DNA from: Medakamo hakoo
Taxonomy: Eukaryota; Chlorophyta; Trebouxiophyceae; Coccomyxaceae
DNA: 64,000 nt
NCBI GenBank assembly: GCA_026636295.1
Contig: CP089450.1
Span: 1,054,001-1,118,000, forward strand
Direction: 5' to 3'
Shown: positions 29,101 through 39,168 of the stretch, one piece after another
Numbering within the stretch: the stretch's first letter is position 1
How the letters are laid out: each line of letters starts with the position of its first letter
Made by a program: the position numbers and the translations under genes
Notes under the pieces: model-generated
Seen by the model: the letters and a program-made list of their open reading frames with translations, nothing else
Databases searched by the model: none
What the model was told of the DNA's origin: nothing

Positions 29101-30823
29101 TCGCACAGCCAGCCGTCGGACGCGGTCGCGGGCCGGAGGAGGACGCCAAACCATTGGGCGGCCGCGGCGCGGGCGAGGGCCAGGCGAGATTCCAGGCCCG
29201 GCGCGGCGGTGCGCGGGCCGAACAGGGAGGAAGTCGACACAAGGATGACGCCCGCGCCGACGATGGGCGCGTCCGGGCGGGGGCCCGCGCCGCCCGGCAC
29301 CGCCACCAGCCGCAACGCCCCGCCCGGCAGCGGCGCGCCCAAGTACGCCTCAAACTCCACCAGCGCCATGGGCAAGGTTTGGGCGGTGAAAGCCAGCAGC
29401 CCCGCCGCTTCGGGCGGCCCGAAGGCGGACACGTGCGTGACGGGCGGGCGCGACGCCTTGCGCGGCCGGGGCTGGTGCTGGCCCTTGTCCCGGCCCTCGC
29501 CATCCGAGCCGTCGCCGCCGTCCTCCTCCTCTTCTGCCGCGGCGCGGGCCGCGGCTTCCGCGTCGGCCCGGGCGGCCGCGGCGGCCGTGACGTCGAGGAC
29601 GCCTTTGAACGGGCCGACGGCCAGGGCGACCTGGGAGGGCGTGCACGAGACGGGCACGTCGAACGCAAACGTGCGGCGCGGCGCCCTGGCCGCGCCCTTG
29701 CCCGTCGTGTGCGCGGCCGCACGGACACGCCGCAACACGCCCGACGCCACAGCGATGGAGCCGGGCGGGACCGTGACGCGCAGCTCCATGGGCGCGCCCG
29801 GGACCGGCGTCGGCGCGTCGACGCACGGGAACCAGGACCGGGCGCGGCGCGGGCCGCAGGCCGTGTACGCGTAGGGCGCGCACCAGACCAGGCCTCCAGC
29901 GCACGGCCCGGAATGGATGGAGGCGGACGTGGACGCCGTGGCGTAGGCGATGCGGAGCGTGGCGCGCACGCGCGCGGCGGGCGGCGGGGTCGGGTCGCCG
30001 CGCCCGCCCGCGCTCGCGGCCGGCCCGCCGCCTTTTGGCGCGTCGCTCGCGCCGCCGCCTCCTGCCGTGCGCGCGCCGGACGCAGCGCCGCCGCCGGCAG
30101 ACTGAGGACCGCCGCCGGCGCTGGTGCCGGCCTTGGCGGCAGGGCCACCAGCACTGCCACCGCCACCGTCTCCAGCCGCAGCCCCGCCCTTCTTCTTGGC
30201 CTCCTCCTCCTCGCGCGCCGCCTCGGCCGCGGCTTCCGCGGCTTCGGCCGCGGCACGGGCTTGCACAGAAGCAGGCAGCGTGATGACCAGTTCGGGCGGC
30301 ACCTCCCGCTCCAGAGCGCGGGAGTAGGCGCAGACGGCGTGTTCGGCGACGGCAGCGGCCAGCGCACCGCCGCCGCCGTCGCCCAGGTCCGCCGCGGACG
30401 GCGGGCCGTCTGGAGGGAGCAGAGGGCGGAGTTCAAAGCTCGCGGACTCGCCGTCGACCGTCACCGCCGCGATGTCCAGGCCACGGGCGTGCAGGCCTGG
30501 ATGTGGTGGGGCGTGTTATGATGGGGGAGAGGGGTGGGTCAAGGTTGATGCGAGCGGAAAGAAAAAAAACGCGCGCCCCTCCCACCTCAACCAACAACTC
30601 ACCAATGGTCGTCGCATCTGCCGGGAATTCGACCACAATCTCCGTGTGGCTGCGGAGTGCGTGGGTGTGGGGTGTGGGTGGATGTGAGTGTGTGCGCGGC
30701 GCGGCCCCGCGCCGACGAAGAAGCATTCGTGCCTCAAACTCACCCGCTGACCCGTTCCGCCGCCGGGTCCACGTCGATCGTCAGGGCCTGGCGGATGACG
30801 ACGGGCAGGGACAGGGCACTCAT
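26103..30823 (-). CDS. TAF2: TFIID subunit TAF2 (M1-aminopeptidase-like)
   Basis: Three exons, complement(26103..30496, 30603..30649, 30744..30823), 1,506 aa. The start MSALSLPVVIRQALTIDVDP continues through SGHTEIVVEFPADATTIG and LHARGLDIAAVTVDG, matching the first beta-strands of TAF2. The body has the M1-aminopeptidase-like layout: ARSWFPCVDAPTPVPGAPME (parallel to R.WFPC.D), FDVPVSCTPSQVALAVGPF, SNYS-like blocks and YIAGTIL-like segments, but no HExxH zinc site, as expected for TAF2. In TFIID it contacts the initiator and TAF1/TAF8. Insertions are common: an Ala/Lys/Gly stretch after residue ~95, a highly acidic AESEEDEDD patch, and a disordered C-terminal ~200 residues with Ala/Pro repeats. 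It is larger than typical because of these. It is divergent from TRM1, 213 bp apart. Confidence 0.87.
26315..26409. repeat. 39-bp minisatellite in the TAF2 C-terminal coding region
   Basis: Units begin at 26315, 26354 and 26393 and share the core AGCCGCCGGCGCCGCCGC. On the minus strand they encode a 13-residue Ala/Pro/Val/Glu repeat. Being 39 bp, gain or loss of units stays in frame. Confidence 0.85.
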
Positions 30824-31036
30824 GGCTGGTGCGTGCGTGTGTGTGTATGTGTGCCCGTCCTACGGTTTCGCCTCTCTCCTCCCTCCCACCGTCTGTTTTT
30901 TCTTCGCGGCGCCCGGCAACCCGGGTGTGAGCGAGAAGAGTGCCCCCTCTCTATTTCCTCTTTCCCGTCGCTGCCACTGGCGAACACGCCTTTCTTCTGA
31001 CTGTAGGCGAGGGGGTCCGCACAGTACGGAGCCTTC

Positions 31037-32998
31037 ATGACCCAACCAGAAACGTGAGTCGGGCTGGTGGGGACGGGAAAGCGGCGCGGGAGAGGCGCAC
31101 AAAGCCAAGCCGCCGATGCGAACGTCTCACGCTCCTGCACTAAAAACAAAAACAAAAAAACAGCGCTCCGCCCGCCCCTCCCGGCGTCGTGCCCGACGGC
31201 TACACCACCATTAGCGAGGGCTCAGCCAAGATCTTGCAGCGGGGCAATGAAGTGTTTTACAATCCCGTTCAGGTACGAGAGAGAACGAGCGGGAAAAAAA
31301 GGAGCGGCGGCGAGAGCAGCGGCGGCGCCTAGCCGGCCGGACCCGACCTTCCCCAACCCCTCGTCCCCTCGCACACGCCAGGTCGTCAACCGGGACCTGT
31401 CCATCGCCGTCCTCCGCGTGTTCGCGGCCCGCCTGGCGGCAGAAGGCGCGGGCAAAAAGGGCAAACGCCGTGGGAAGGCCGGCGCTGCGACGGCGGCCGA
31501 GGACGGCGGCGCGGCGTCCCCGTCCAGCACCGCCGCCGCGGGTCCCGGCCGCCTGCGCGTCCTGGAGGGCCTGGCCGCGACCGGGCTGCGCGCCATCCGG
31601 TACGCCACGGAAATCGACGCCATTGCCCGGGTTGATGCCAATGACTTGGACGCCGGCGCAGTGGCCGCCATCGCCCGCAACGTCGCGCTGAATGGCGGCC
31701 GGGCGGCCGAGCGGGTGCGGCCCCGGCGCGGCGACGCGCGCGTCGTCATGCTCACCTCGCCGTCGTCCTACGAGGTCGTGGACCTGGACCCGTACGGCGC
31801 GCCGACCGACCTGTTGGACTCCGCCGTGCGGGCGGTGGTCGACGGCGGGCTGCTGGCCGTGACGGCGACGGACTTGGCGGTCCTGTGCGGCGGCGCGGGC
31901 GAGGCCGGGTGGGCCAAGTACGGCGCGTACCCGCTCCACCGCCCGTACGGCCACGAACAGGCCCTGCGCATCCTGCTCTTCTCCATCTCTGCGGCCGCTG
32001 CACGGGCCAAACGCGTCATTGAACCGGTGCTGTCCGTCTCCATCGATTTTTACGTGCGCGTGTTTGTGCGCGTCCGCGACTCGCCCGCGTCCGTCCAAAC
32101 GCTGCCCCACCGAATTTCTTACATCTGGCAGTCTGCCGGGTGTGACGCCTTTTGGATGCAGGCGGTGGGCAGGTCGGTGACCAAGGGGCGGCGCGGCGGC
32201 GTGCGGCACCTGCCCGGCCACGGCCCGCCCGTGGCGGACGCGGACGGCGCGCCGTGCGCGGTGTGCCCGGAGACGGGCGCGGCGCTCATCATGGGCGGCC
32301 CGGCCTGGGCCGCGCCCCTGCACGACCCGGCCTGGGTCGCGGACCTGGTGTCGGAGCTGGCCACCAACGCGGCCGCCTACCCCGCCGCCGCGCGCGTGAA
32401 AGCCCTGCTCACCAACGTGGCGGAAGAACTGCCCGACGCGCCGCTGTACTATTCGCTGCACGCGCTCGCCAAGACGGTGGGCGCCGCGCCGCCGCCCGCC
32501 GACGCCTTCCGGTCCGCCCTGGTCAACGCGGGGCACCGCGTCTCCTCCACGCACGCCAACCCGCTGGGCGTGAAGACCGACGCCCCGCCGCACGTGGTTT
32601 GGGATGTCATGCGGTGCTGGGCCCGGTCGCAGTGGGGCGAGGCCAAGCTCGCGGAGAAGCTGAAAGCCGCGCCGGCGGGGTCGCCGCTCGCGGCCATCAT
32701 GGGCCGGGAGCCGCGGCTGCAAGCCAATTTCGCACGCGCGGCCGGTGCTCTGTCCGCGTCGCGGGCGGCGGGCGCGGCCCGATTTTTACCCAACCCGGAA
32801 GCGCACTGGGGTCCGAAATCCCGCCACCGGCCGGTGAATGGTGGTGGTGGCGGTGCTGGAGGCGGAGAGCGCCCGGCCAAAGCCGCGAAAAAAGACGCGA
32901 CGTCCACGCCGACGGGGGAAGCCCTGGCGGCGGAAGCCATGGCGGCTGTCGCTGCTGCGCGTGAGGAGGACAAGGCGAAAGAAGCGGCGGTGGCGTGA
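31037..32998 (+). CDS. TRM1: tRNA (guanine26-N2)-dimethyltransferase
   Basis: Three exons, 31037..31053, 31164..31272 and 31382..32998, 580 aa. The first exon is 17 nt (MTQPE plus two bases). Exon 2 gives GYTTISEGSAKILQRGNEVF and YNPVQ, exon 3 continues VNRDLSIAVLRVF, together the conserved TRM1 opening (EG.A.I..NEVFYNP.Q..NRDLS). The SAM-binding core has VLEGLAATGLRAIRYATEI, NDLDAGAVAAIARNVALNG and the catalytic DLDPYGAP (Asp176, Asp178), followed by TATDLAVLCGG and KYGAYPLHRPYGHEQALRIL. The enzyme forms N2,N2-dimethylguanosine at position 26 of tRNAs. The usual cysteine pair CAVCPETGAAL (parallel to C..C...) is present. The tail is Lys/Ala-rich (RPAKAAKKD), plausibly for tRNA binding or nuclear import. 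The chosen start is the only ATG that splices in phase. Confidence 0.93.
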
Positions 32999-33102
32999 TT
33001 TTTGAGTGTATGAAAAAAATTCGGGCGAGAGAGCACGGTGTTGTTGAGAGAGAGCGCGTGTGTTTGTTGAGTGTGTTTCCCCCTTTTTCCGTCTTCGTTT
33101 TT

Positions 33103-34272
33103 TTACAGCGCGGGCCGCCTGGGGCTGCCAGGCGACGGCGCACTGGCCCACGATCCGGGCGTCGCGAAAAACGTCTTCGCAACCGACGGCTTTTCAACCG
33201 TCGTCGCACCTCCACCACCACTGACCTCCACCCCGTCGCTCACGCCATCAGTCGGTCGCCGCGGCCGCGGCTGCGGCGTCGTTCCCTCCTCTTCGACAGT
33301 GCCAGCGGGGCCGCAAGAGTCCACAGGCCCGCCTCCGACGCTGGCAGACGGTGTGGGCTCGAACGTGTCGTCGGTGTCGCCGGTCCGCCGTCTGTTCGGC
33401 ACGAGCGCGCTCGAAAGTTGCAGCAACGCCGTCACGAGTCTCTCGCTTTTCCCCGCCGCGGACGTGAGCTCGGCGCGAGCGCCGCGTTCTTCAGCCAAGG
33501 CCGCTTCGGCTGCGGCTAGGGCAGCTCTGTCTTTCAGTGCTTGCTCGCGCGCAGCAGCCAACGCCGCGGTCGCTTCGGCCGCCGCCGCCTGGGCAGCCGC
33601 CACCTCGGCCGCGGCGGAGGCGCGTGCTTCTGCGAGTTTCTTCGCTTCCGCCACGGCAGCCGCTTGCAGCGCATCCAACTCACGCCGGGTGGACGCCGCA
33701 CCAGCGGCCAGCTCCGCCGCCGCCGCCCGTGCCGCTTTCTCGGCCTTCAACTCCGCCTGCAACCGCTCGACCAGCCCTCTGGCCTCGCCCGCCGTCGTCA
33801 CGACCGCCCGCTCCCACTGGGCCGCCTGGTCAGCGGCTTTGCGGGCTTCCCGACGTGCGGCTTTCAGCGCGCCCTCCGCCGCGGCCGCGCGGTCGGCCCA
33901 TCCCGCAGCATTCCGGTCCGCTTTCTTGAGAGCTGTCCGCAGCGCGGCAGCCGACTGCGCGGCCGCCGCTGTTTCGGCTTCCGCGTCCGCGGCAGCGCGT
34001 TTGGCACGCGCCAGAGCAACTCGCAAAGACGCGACTTCATCCCTGGACGTGGAGAGTTCCGCGAACGCAGCGCTCAAGCGGTCGGCGAGCGAGTCGACCG
34101 ACGGCGACGCATGCGCGTCGGCGTTGGGCGTTGTTGTTGCGGCCGCGCGCGGCGGGCCTGCACGTGGCGGCGACGACACCACCCAGCCAAAGGGCTGGGG
34201 AGGACCAGCCATGTCCGCGGACCGCGAGTGGGTGTTGCCCCAGCCGGCGGAGGGGGACGGCGGCGCGTGCAT
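33103..34272 (-). CDS. Ala-rich coiled-coil protein, function unknown
   Basis: Single exon, 389 aa from the chosen ATG; an in-frame ATG 35 codons further upstream (34377) is possible but lies in the 3' flank of the M20 gene. Residues ~45-260 are a continuous heptad-like coiled coil made of Ala, Glu, Arg, Lys and Leu (for example ALRTALKKADRNAAGWADRA, LVERLQAELKAEKAARAAAA), predicted to dimerise. Both ends are disordered and Pro/Ser/Thr-rich, with an acidic EPTPSASV and GDTDDTFE segment and several SP/TP sites near the C-terminus that could be phosphorylated. I do not recognise a family; similarity to any long coiled coil will be compositional. It is convergent with TRM1, with stops 104 bp apart. 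Confidence 0.65.
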   Translation of the reverse strand: MHAPPSPSAGWGNTHSRSADMAGPPQPFGWVVSSPPRAGPPRAAATTTPNADAHASPSVDSLADRLSAAFAELSTSRDEVASLRVALARAKRAAADAEAETAAAAQSAAALRTALKKADRNAAGWADRAAAAEGALKAARREARKAADQAAQWERAVVTTAGEARGLVERLQAELKAEKAARAAAAELAAGAASTRRELDALQAAAVAEAKKLAEARASAAAEVAAAQAAAAEATAALAAAREQALKDRAALAAAEAALAEERGARAELTSAAGKSERLVTALLQLSSALVPNRRRTGDTDDTFEPTPSASVGGGPVDSCGPAGTVEEEGTTPQPRPRRPTDGVSDGVEVSGGGGATTVEKPSVAKTFFATPGSWASAPSPGSPRRPAL

Positions 34273-34402
34273 GTTTTTCGGGTCGTCGTGTTGTGACAGA
34301 CGCGCCGCGCCCGACAGCTGCCTCCAAAACCTGCTCCACTCATGTCCGGCCCGACAGCGCCTCCAACCTCGCTCCACTCCTGCCCGGTCCGCCCCGTGTC
34401 AC

Positions 34403-35992
34403 TCACAACTCGGCCTTCCCACCACTACCACCGCCGCCCGTCCCCACAAGCCCAGGCGCCGCCAGCTCCGCCAGCACGCGCGCGAAAGCTTTTTGGCATT
34501 TCTCAAACTGTGCCAGCGGGTGGCGCTCGTTGGGCGCGTGCACCTTGTCCGACGGCAGGCCAAACGCCAGCAGGCTCGTGTCCACGCCCAAAATCTGCTT
34601 GAACCAGGCGGTGGCGGGGATGGACCCGCCCATCCAGGAGGAAAAGACGTGCGGGACCAGGGATTTGAGCACGGCTGTGGTCGCGGCCGCAGCGGGTGCG
34701 GCGGCGTCCATCCTGTACGGCACGGCTTTGAAGGAAAGCGGCACGACCTCAAAGGCCGCGCCCGGGAATGTGAAGCCTCCCCCCTCGAAATGGCGGCGGG
34801 CGACGGCCAGGATGGCGTCCGGCGTCTGCCTGGGAACCAGCCGGCACGCCACCTTGGCAAAGCCGGCGGCGGGGACGATGGTTTTGATGCCGTCGCCCGT
34901 GAAGCCTGACGCCGCGCCGACGACGTCGCACGTCGGCCGCAACCACCGCCGGGCGAGGGTTGAGTAGCCGCGCTCGCCGACGGCGGCTGACGCTCCCAGC
35001 GCTTCCAAGTCCTCTGTGGCGTTGAAAAAAGCAGAATTCTCAAACTCGGCCACGGCGGCCAAGTCCGACCGGGTCGGCGCGAGCACGCCGTCGTAAAACC
35101 CTTTCATGGCGACGCGCCCCTTGGCGTCGTGCAGGCTGGAGATGGCGGCGGCCAGCGCGGCGGCCGCGTTTTGGACGGACCCGCCGAACGACCCGGAGTG
35201 GACGTCCGCGGCCAGGGTCCGGACGCGGACTTCGAAGGCGGCCGCGCCGCGCAGGCCCAGCACGGTCGCGCCCAGGCCGGCCCCCGGCTGCGACCCGTCC
35301 GCGCTCAGCGCGACGTCCGCCGCCAACAGGTCCGCGTGCGCTTCTAAAAAGGGGCCCATGTCGGGCGACCCCACCTCCTCCTGGAATTCGATGTAGACTT
35401 TGAGGTTGACGGGCGGGCCGCCGCCCGCAGCAATCCAGGCGCGGACGGCTTCCAGCGCGCCGAGCGCGCCGCCCTTGTCGTCCGACGCGCCGCGGCCGTA
35501 CATGACGCCGTCTTTGATGAGTGGCTCAAACGGCGGGCTCTCCCACTTTGGCACGTCCGTGCTCGCGTCTGCCGGCTGGACGTCGCCGTGGCCATAAATG
35601 AGCACGGTGCGCGCGCTTTCGCCCGCGCCCGTCCACTGTCCGAAAACGGCGGGCGAGGCGCCCTGGCGCAGGGTTTGGACGTTGCTCAACCCGATAGCTT
35701 TCATTTTTTTGGCGATCCACACCGCTGCAGCGTCCACGTCTTTGGCATGCGAAGGCAGCGCAGAGATGGACGGGATGCGGACCCAGGCGGCCAGGTCGTC
35801 GACGGCGGACGGGGCGTGCTTCTGGAGGTCGGCCTCGACGGCGGCCAGGCGCGCCGCGAGCGGCGAGCGGGAACTGGTGGACGCAGACGCTGTTCTTCCT
35901 GCGACGGCCGCCAGCAGGAGCAGGGCCAGCGCCACGCGCGTGGCAGCTTGGCGACCGCGCATCGTCCCGGCGGGAGCTTGGCGACCGCGCAT
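34403..35992 (-). CDS. Secreted or vacuolar M20-family metallodipeptidase (CNDP-like)
   Basis: Single exon, 529 aa from the upstream of two ATGs created by a 30-bp tandem repeat. A signal peptide follows the second Met (ATRVALALLLLAAVAGRTAS). The M20 di-zinc peptidase core is clear: VLIYGHGDVQPAD (first metal His), MYGRGASDDKGG (bridging Asp), FQEEVGSPD (catalytic Glu pair) and a lid domain with VHSGSFGG, PTCDVVG and GDGIKTIVP, then a late HA/NERH block (KVHAPNERHPL). The order and the GDVQP motif fit cytosolic non-specific dipeptidase/carnosinase-like members that cleave dipeptides or release C-terminal residues. The signal peptide suggests the secretory or vacuolar lumen instead of cytosol. 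It is transcribed toward the coiled-coil gene 130 bp downstream. Confidence 0.88.
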   Translation of the reverse strand: MRGRQAPAGTMRGRQAATRVALALLLLAAVAGRTASASTSSRSPLAARLAAVEADLQKHAPSAVDDLAAWVRIPSISALPSHAKDVDAAAVWIAKKMKAIGLSNVQTLRQGASPAVFGQWTGAGESARTVLIYGHGDVQPADASTDVPKWESPPFEPLIKDGVMYGRGASDDKGGALGALEAVRAWIAAGGGPPVNLKVYIEFQEEVGSPDMGPFLEAHADLLAADVALSADGSQPGAGLGATVLGLRGAAAFEVRVRTLAADVHSGSFGGSVQNAAAALAAAISSLHDAKGRVAMKGFYDGVLAPTRSDLAAVAEFENSAFFNATEDLEALGASAAVGERGYSTLARRWLRPTCDVVGAASGFTGDGIKTIVPAAGFAKVACRLVPRQTPDAILAVARRHFEGGGFTFPGAAFEVVPLSFKAVPYRMDAAAPAAAATTAVLKSLVPHVFSSWMGGSIPATAWFKQILGVDTSLLAFGLPSDKVHAPNERHPLAQFEKCQKAFARVLAELAAPGLVGTGGGGSGGKAEL

Positions 35993-36004
35993 CGTCCCGG
36001 CGGG
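35945..36004. repeat. 30-bp perfect tandem duplication at the M20 start codon
   Basis: Two adjacent identical copies (35945-35974, 35975-36004) each carry the start-codon context, so the protein can begin MRGRQAPAGTMRGRQAATR or at the second Met. Both are in frame. The duplication adds ten residues in front of the signal peptide. Confidence 0.9.
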
Positions 36005-36112
36005 GCGGAGAGAAACGAAGAAAGACAATTTTGCAGTGAGAGCATTCAGCGTGGCGCGGCACAGTTCTGAAGGAAAAGAGGAGCGTCGCCGCCGCCTCGC
36101 ACTCAGCCTCCC

Positions 36113-36625
36113 ATGCTGCTCCGACACGCCCCCAGCGTGAGGCCGGACATGCGCATGCCCGACAGGGCGTGGATGCCGGCGGCAGCGCGGCTCCAACCAG
36201 CGTCGACGCGGCTCGCATCAAGCGGCGCCGCCCGCCGACGCAGCCCACCATGTCCACCCCCGCCCGCGTCCATCCGCCTCGTCCAACCCAGTGAAGACGA
36301 CATGCGGATCCCTTACCAAAACGTGGAGGACGAAGCCGCCTTCCAGGCTGCGCTGTCCGACCCGGAGCTTTGCGCAGAAGTCTTGGCCCAAGCCAAGGCG
36401 GCTGGGAAGGCCGGTGCAACCGTCACGTCCGCGCGCTGGGTGCCCGGCGCGGCCTTCGTCCCGCAGCCCTGGTCGCCCGCCAGCCCGCGGGGCGTGCCCC
36501 TGGCCTGGGACGGCCTCGCACAACGCGCCGACCATGTGGTGATCCAAGTCCCGCCGCCCGTGACGTATAAATGCCGCGTGCCCGGGCGGGTGGTCGCGAT
36601 TTATGAGCTGGTGGTAGAGGGGTGA
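36113..36625 (+). CDS. Small protein of unknown function with possible organellar presequence
   Basis: Single exon, 170 aa if the first ATG is used. The first ~50 residues (MLLRHAPSVRPDMRMPDRAW onward) are rich in Arg, Ala and Ser with almost no acids after position 20, which would fit a mitochondrial or plastid presequence. The remaining ~110 residues look like a real domain: RIPYQNVEDEAAFQAALSDP, ELCAEVLAQAKAAG, then a predicted beta-rich part with ADHVVIQVPPPVTYKCRVPG and RVVAIYELVVEG at the very end. I do not recognise the family. An alternative start at the internal Met before RIPYQN (base 36302) would give a 107-aa cytosolic protein. A donor-like GTGAGG near 36137 cannot be used without a stop in the next exon. 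Confidence 0.5.
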   Translation: MLLRHAPSVRPDMRMPDRAWMPAAARLQPASTRLASSGAARRRSPPCPPPPASIRLVQPSEDDMRIPYQNVEDEAAFQAALSDPELCAEVLAQAKAAGKAGATVTSARWVPGAAFVPQPWSPASPRGVPLAWDGLAQRADHVVIQVPPPVTYKCRVPGRVVAIYELVVEG

Positions 36626-36771
36626 AAGGGTTTGAAGGGCGTGCGTGCAAAAAATGGAACGGACGGAAGGGGGGAGAGAGTGTTTCGACACGCCCGCCTC
36701 CACCACCGCGCGCCCAGGCCAGAAAAAAGCGCCACCCCCCCCCCCTCCACCGACCCCCACCCCCACATCCC

Positions 36772-37841
36772 TCATTTCTTCTCCGTCACCGGGTACACCC
36801 ACCCAAACGGGTCGCCGGCCGCCTCCGTTTGCAAGTCCGTCAGGGCCTTGTACAGCTCCAGGGCGACGGGCGTCGGCTCGCCCGCCTTGCCAAACTGGCG
36901 GCGCTCTCCCCGCAGGGTCAGGGACCCGACGGGCGACACGACGACGGCCGTGCCCGTCGTGAACACCTCGTCCGCGGCCATGGCGTCCGTCACGGCCACG
37001 GGTTCCTCCTTGACCTCGTACCCGCGCGACCGGGCGAGCTCGATGATGGACGCGCGCGTCACGCCGGGCAGGATGGACCCGGCCAGCGGCGGCGTGCGGA
37101 TCGTGCGCCCCGCCACGACGAAGATGTTGCACGACGACACCTCCTCCAGGAAGGTGTCGGTGCGGGCGTCCAGGTAGACGACGTCCGCGTAGCCCGCCCG
37201 CTTGGCCGCCAGCTGCGTGACGAGGACGGGGGAGTAGTTGCCCGCGGCCTTGGTGCCGCCCATGCCGCGCGGCGCGGCGCGGTGGAACTGCTCTTCCACG
37301 ACCAGGTCGATCGGCGTCAGCTGGCCGCCCTTGAAGTAGGCGCCCACCGCCGACGCAAAGACGACAAAGTCGTAGTAGGGCGCCGGGCCCAGGCCCAGGA
37401 TGGGGCCCGTGCCCAGGAGCAGGGGGCGGAGGTAGAGCGCGCCCTTGCCCGTGGGCGGCACCCACGCCGCGTTGGCGCGCACCGCGTCCGCGACCGCGTC
37501 CACAAACATGTCTTCGGGGACGGGCGGCATGGACAGCCGGGCGGCGCCCGCGGCCAGGCGGGCGGCGTTGCGGTCCGGGCGGAAGAGGACGAGGCGGCCC
37601 GCGGCCGAGCGCTGCGCCTTCATGCCTTCAAACACGGACTGGCCGTAGTTCAGCACCTGGGCGGCCGGGTCCAGGGACAGGGGGCCGTAGGGCACGATGC
37701 CGCCGGTGTAACCGCCGTCGGCGGACCAGCGGGCGCGGTACATGAACTGTGGGCGGGTGGTGGGGTGGGTGGACGGGAGGCGTGAGTGTTTTTTTTTGGG
37801 TGTGGGTGGGTGGGGTGGATGGAATGGAAGCGGGGGCGCTG

Positions 37842-37873
<32 letters not shown>

Positions 37874-38655
37874 GCTCTCGACGCCACGGCGGCTGCGCTT
37901 CGTTTCCTTCCCTCTTGCAACTCACCGGCGCCACGTTGTCGATGCCAAACGTCAGGTTCTCCCAGTCGATGTCGGGCGCGGGCGCGCTGGAGTTTGTTTG
38001 TTGTCGAGAGTGAGGTGGTCGTGAGGGCGCCGCTGGGTCGTTGGCTCTGCGTTTCGGCCGCGCCACGCACAAGCCCACAGCCCGCTTCCCATTCCCTCTC
38101 ATCCCACTCAAAACCTACCTCAGACTCTCGGCCGTGGTGGCGGCAGATGTGGAGATGGTCCGGGCGGACGAGGAGGGCGCGGACGGCAACGGCGACGGCG
38201 CGGCGGCGCGCGGCGGCAGCGGGCGCGCGGCGGAGCGGGATGGGGCCGGGGCGCGGCGCAGGACGCTGGGTTGGTTTTTTCGTGTGGGATGTGGGTTGTG
38301 CGTGAGATGCACAGGCGCGTGTGATGGGGTGGCGTCCCGGGCCGGCGGTGCGGCTGGACGCCCCCTCGTCGCCAAAGCCGTTTGGCTAGAAGTCCATCGG
38401 TCACTTTCGAGTGAGTGCGCGTGTCGGCGCCTCTCTCCCTGTTTCACTCACCGTGCCGCCAGGCCGGACAGGCGCCCGGGCGTGACGAGCCTGTTATTGA
38501 GCGGGTGGGCAATGGGTGGTGGCGTGAGCAGGAGAGGGACGAGCCCGCGCACGCGCCGACGGCGGCGGCGGCGCTGCCGCGCGTGCGAAACGGCCGCCCC
38601 GCGCGGGCGTGCAAGACCCCCTCCTTCCACCATACCTGGACGTCATGGCGGTCAT
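36772..38655 (-). CDS. Branched-chain amino acid aminotransferase, organellar
   Basis: Four exons, complement(36772..37746, 37926..37986, 38119..38265, 38636..38655), 400 aa. The first exon encodes only MTAMTS and two bases. The second supplies a basic, Ser/Ala-rich transit peptide (SVLRRAPAPSRSAARPLPPR). The mature enzyme starts APDIDWENLTFGIDNVAPF and continues VLNYGQSVFEGMKAQ, YLRPLLLGTGPILGLGPAP, MGGTKAAGNYSPVL (Lys aligned with the PLP lysine), FLEEVSSCNIFVV, ILPGVTRASIIELAR and EVFTTGTAVVVSPVGSL. This is the class IV PLP fold of plant-type BCATs, exchanging amino groups between Leu/Ile/Val and 2-oxoglutarate in plastid or mitochondrion. The CxxC redox switch of mammalian BCAT is absent, as in plants. 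Intron 3 holds a (CT)n tract. Confidence 0.93.
37847..37873. repeat. (CT)n microsatellite in BCAT intron 3
   Basis: About 13 CT units in the last intron of the BCAT gene; on the transcribed strand it reads as (AG)n. Purely descriptive. Confidence 0.85.
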
Positions 38656-39036
38656 GGAGGGCCGGGCGCCAATGATGTGTGTGCTGCTGTGTGGGGAGAG
38701 GCGCAGCGCGCACGGTTGTGTGGCGCGCCGCGGAGAGAAAAGCAGGACTGACGGACGGTGCGTCGGCGTCTCCTCGTCGCGGCCACCACCACCACCGCCT
38801 CTCTCTCACACACACACTTCCCACGCGTCCGCCTTCTCCAGACGCAAGCCGCAGCACACGCGCGCGCGAAAAGTCCAGGAAAACAAAGAGACAAAGAATC
38901 TGTCACACAAAAGCGTCCGGTGGCTCCCCGCCCCGTCCCCCACTCTCTCTCTCTCCCCACCCTCCAGCAAGCAAGCGCTCTACCTTGCTGTTGAGCAGCA
39001 CGTGCGCGCTTTGCGGCCCGGGGCCTGTGCAGGCGC
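38656..39036. other. Intergenic: BCAT promoter and 3' flank of the GC1/SulA gene
   Basis: 381 bp between two minus-strand genes. It contains CA/CT-rich stretches (38805-38822, 38944-38968) and no recognisable exon, RNA gene or TATA box. Confidence 0.5.
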
Positions 39037-39168
39037 TCACGCCTTGACCACGTCTGCCAACGCACCGCCCAGCTCAGGGAACGCGTACGCAAAGCCGGAC
39101 GCGGACGTGCGGGTGGGCACGACGCGCTGGCCGTCCAGGACGACGGTGCCGCCTTCGCCGAGCAGAGT
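39037..39168 (-). other. Alternative terminal exon B of the GC1/SulA gene
   Basis: 44 codons including stop, preceded by a CCTCCAG acceptor. It encodes TLLGEGGTVVLDGQRVVPTR and ends with GGALADVVKA. Phase 0, so it joins directly to exon 2 (DFAIK). Same length and about 50 percent identical in its first half to exon A. Confidence 0.8.

Noticed and set aside
36137-36291. Possible intron in the small 36113 gene (donor GTGAGG, acceptor CCCAG)
   Set aside because: Joining these sites puts a stop codon at the junction, whereas the unspliced frame is open.
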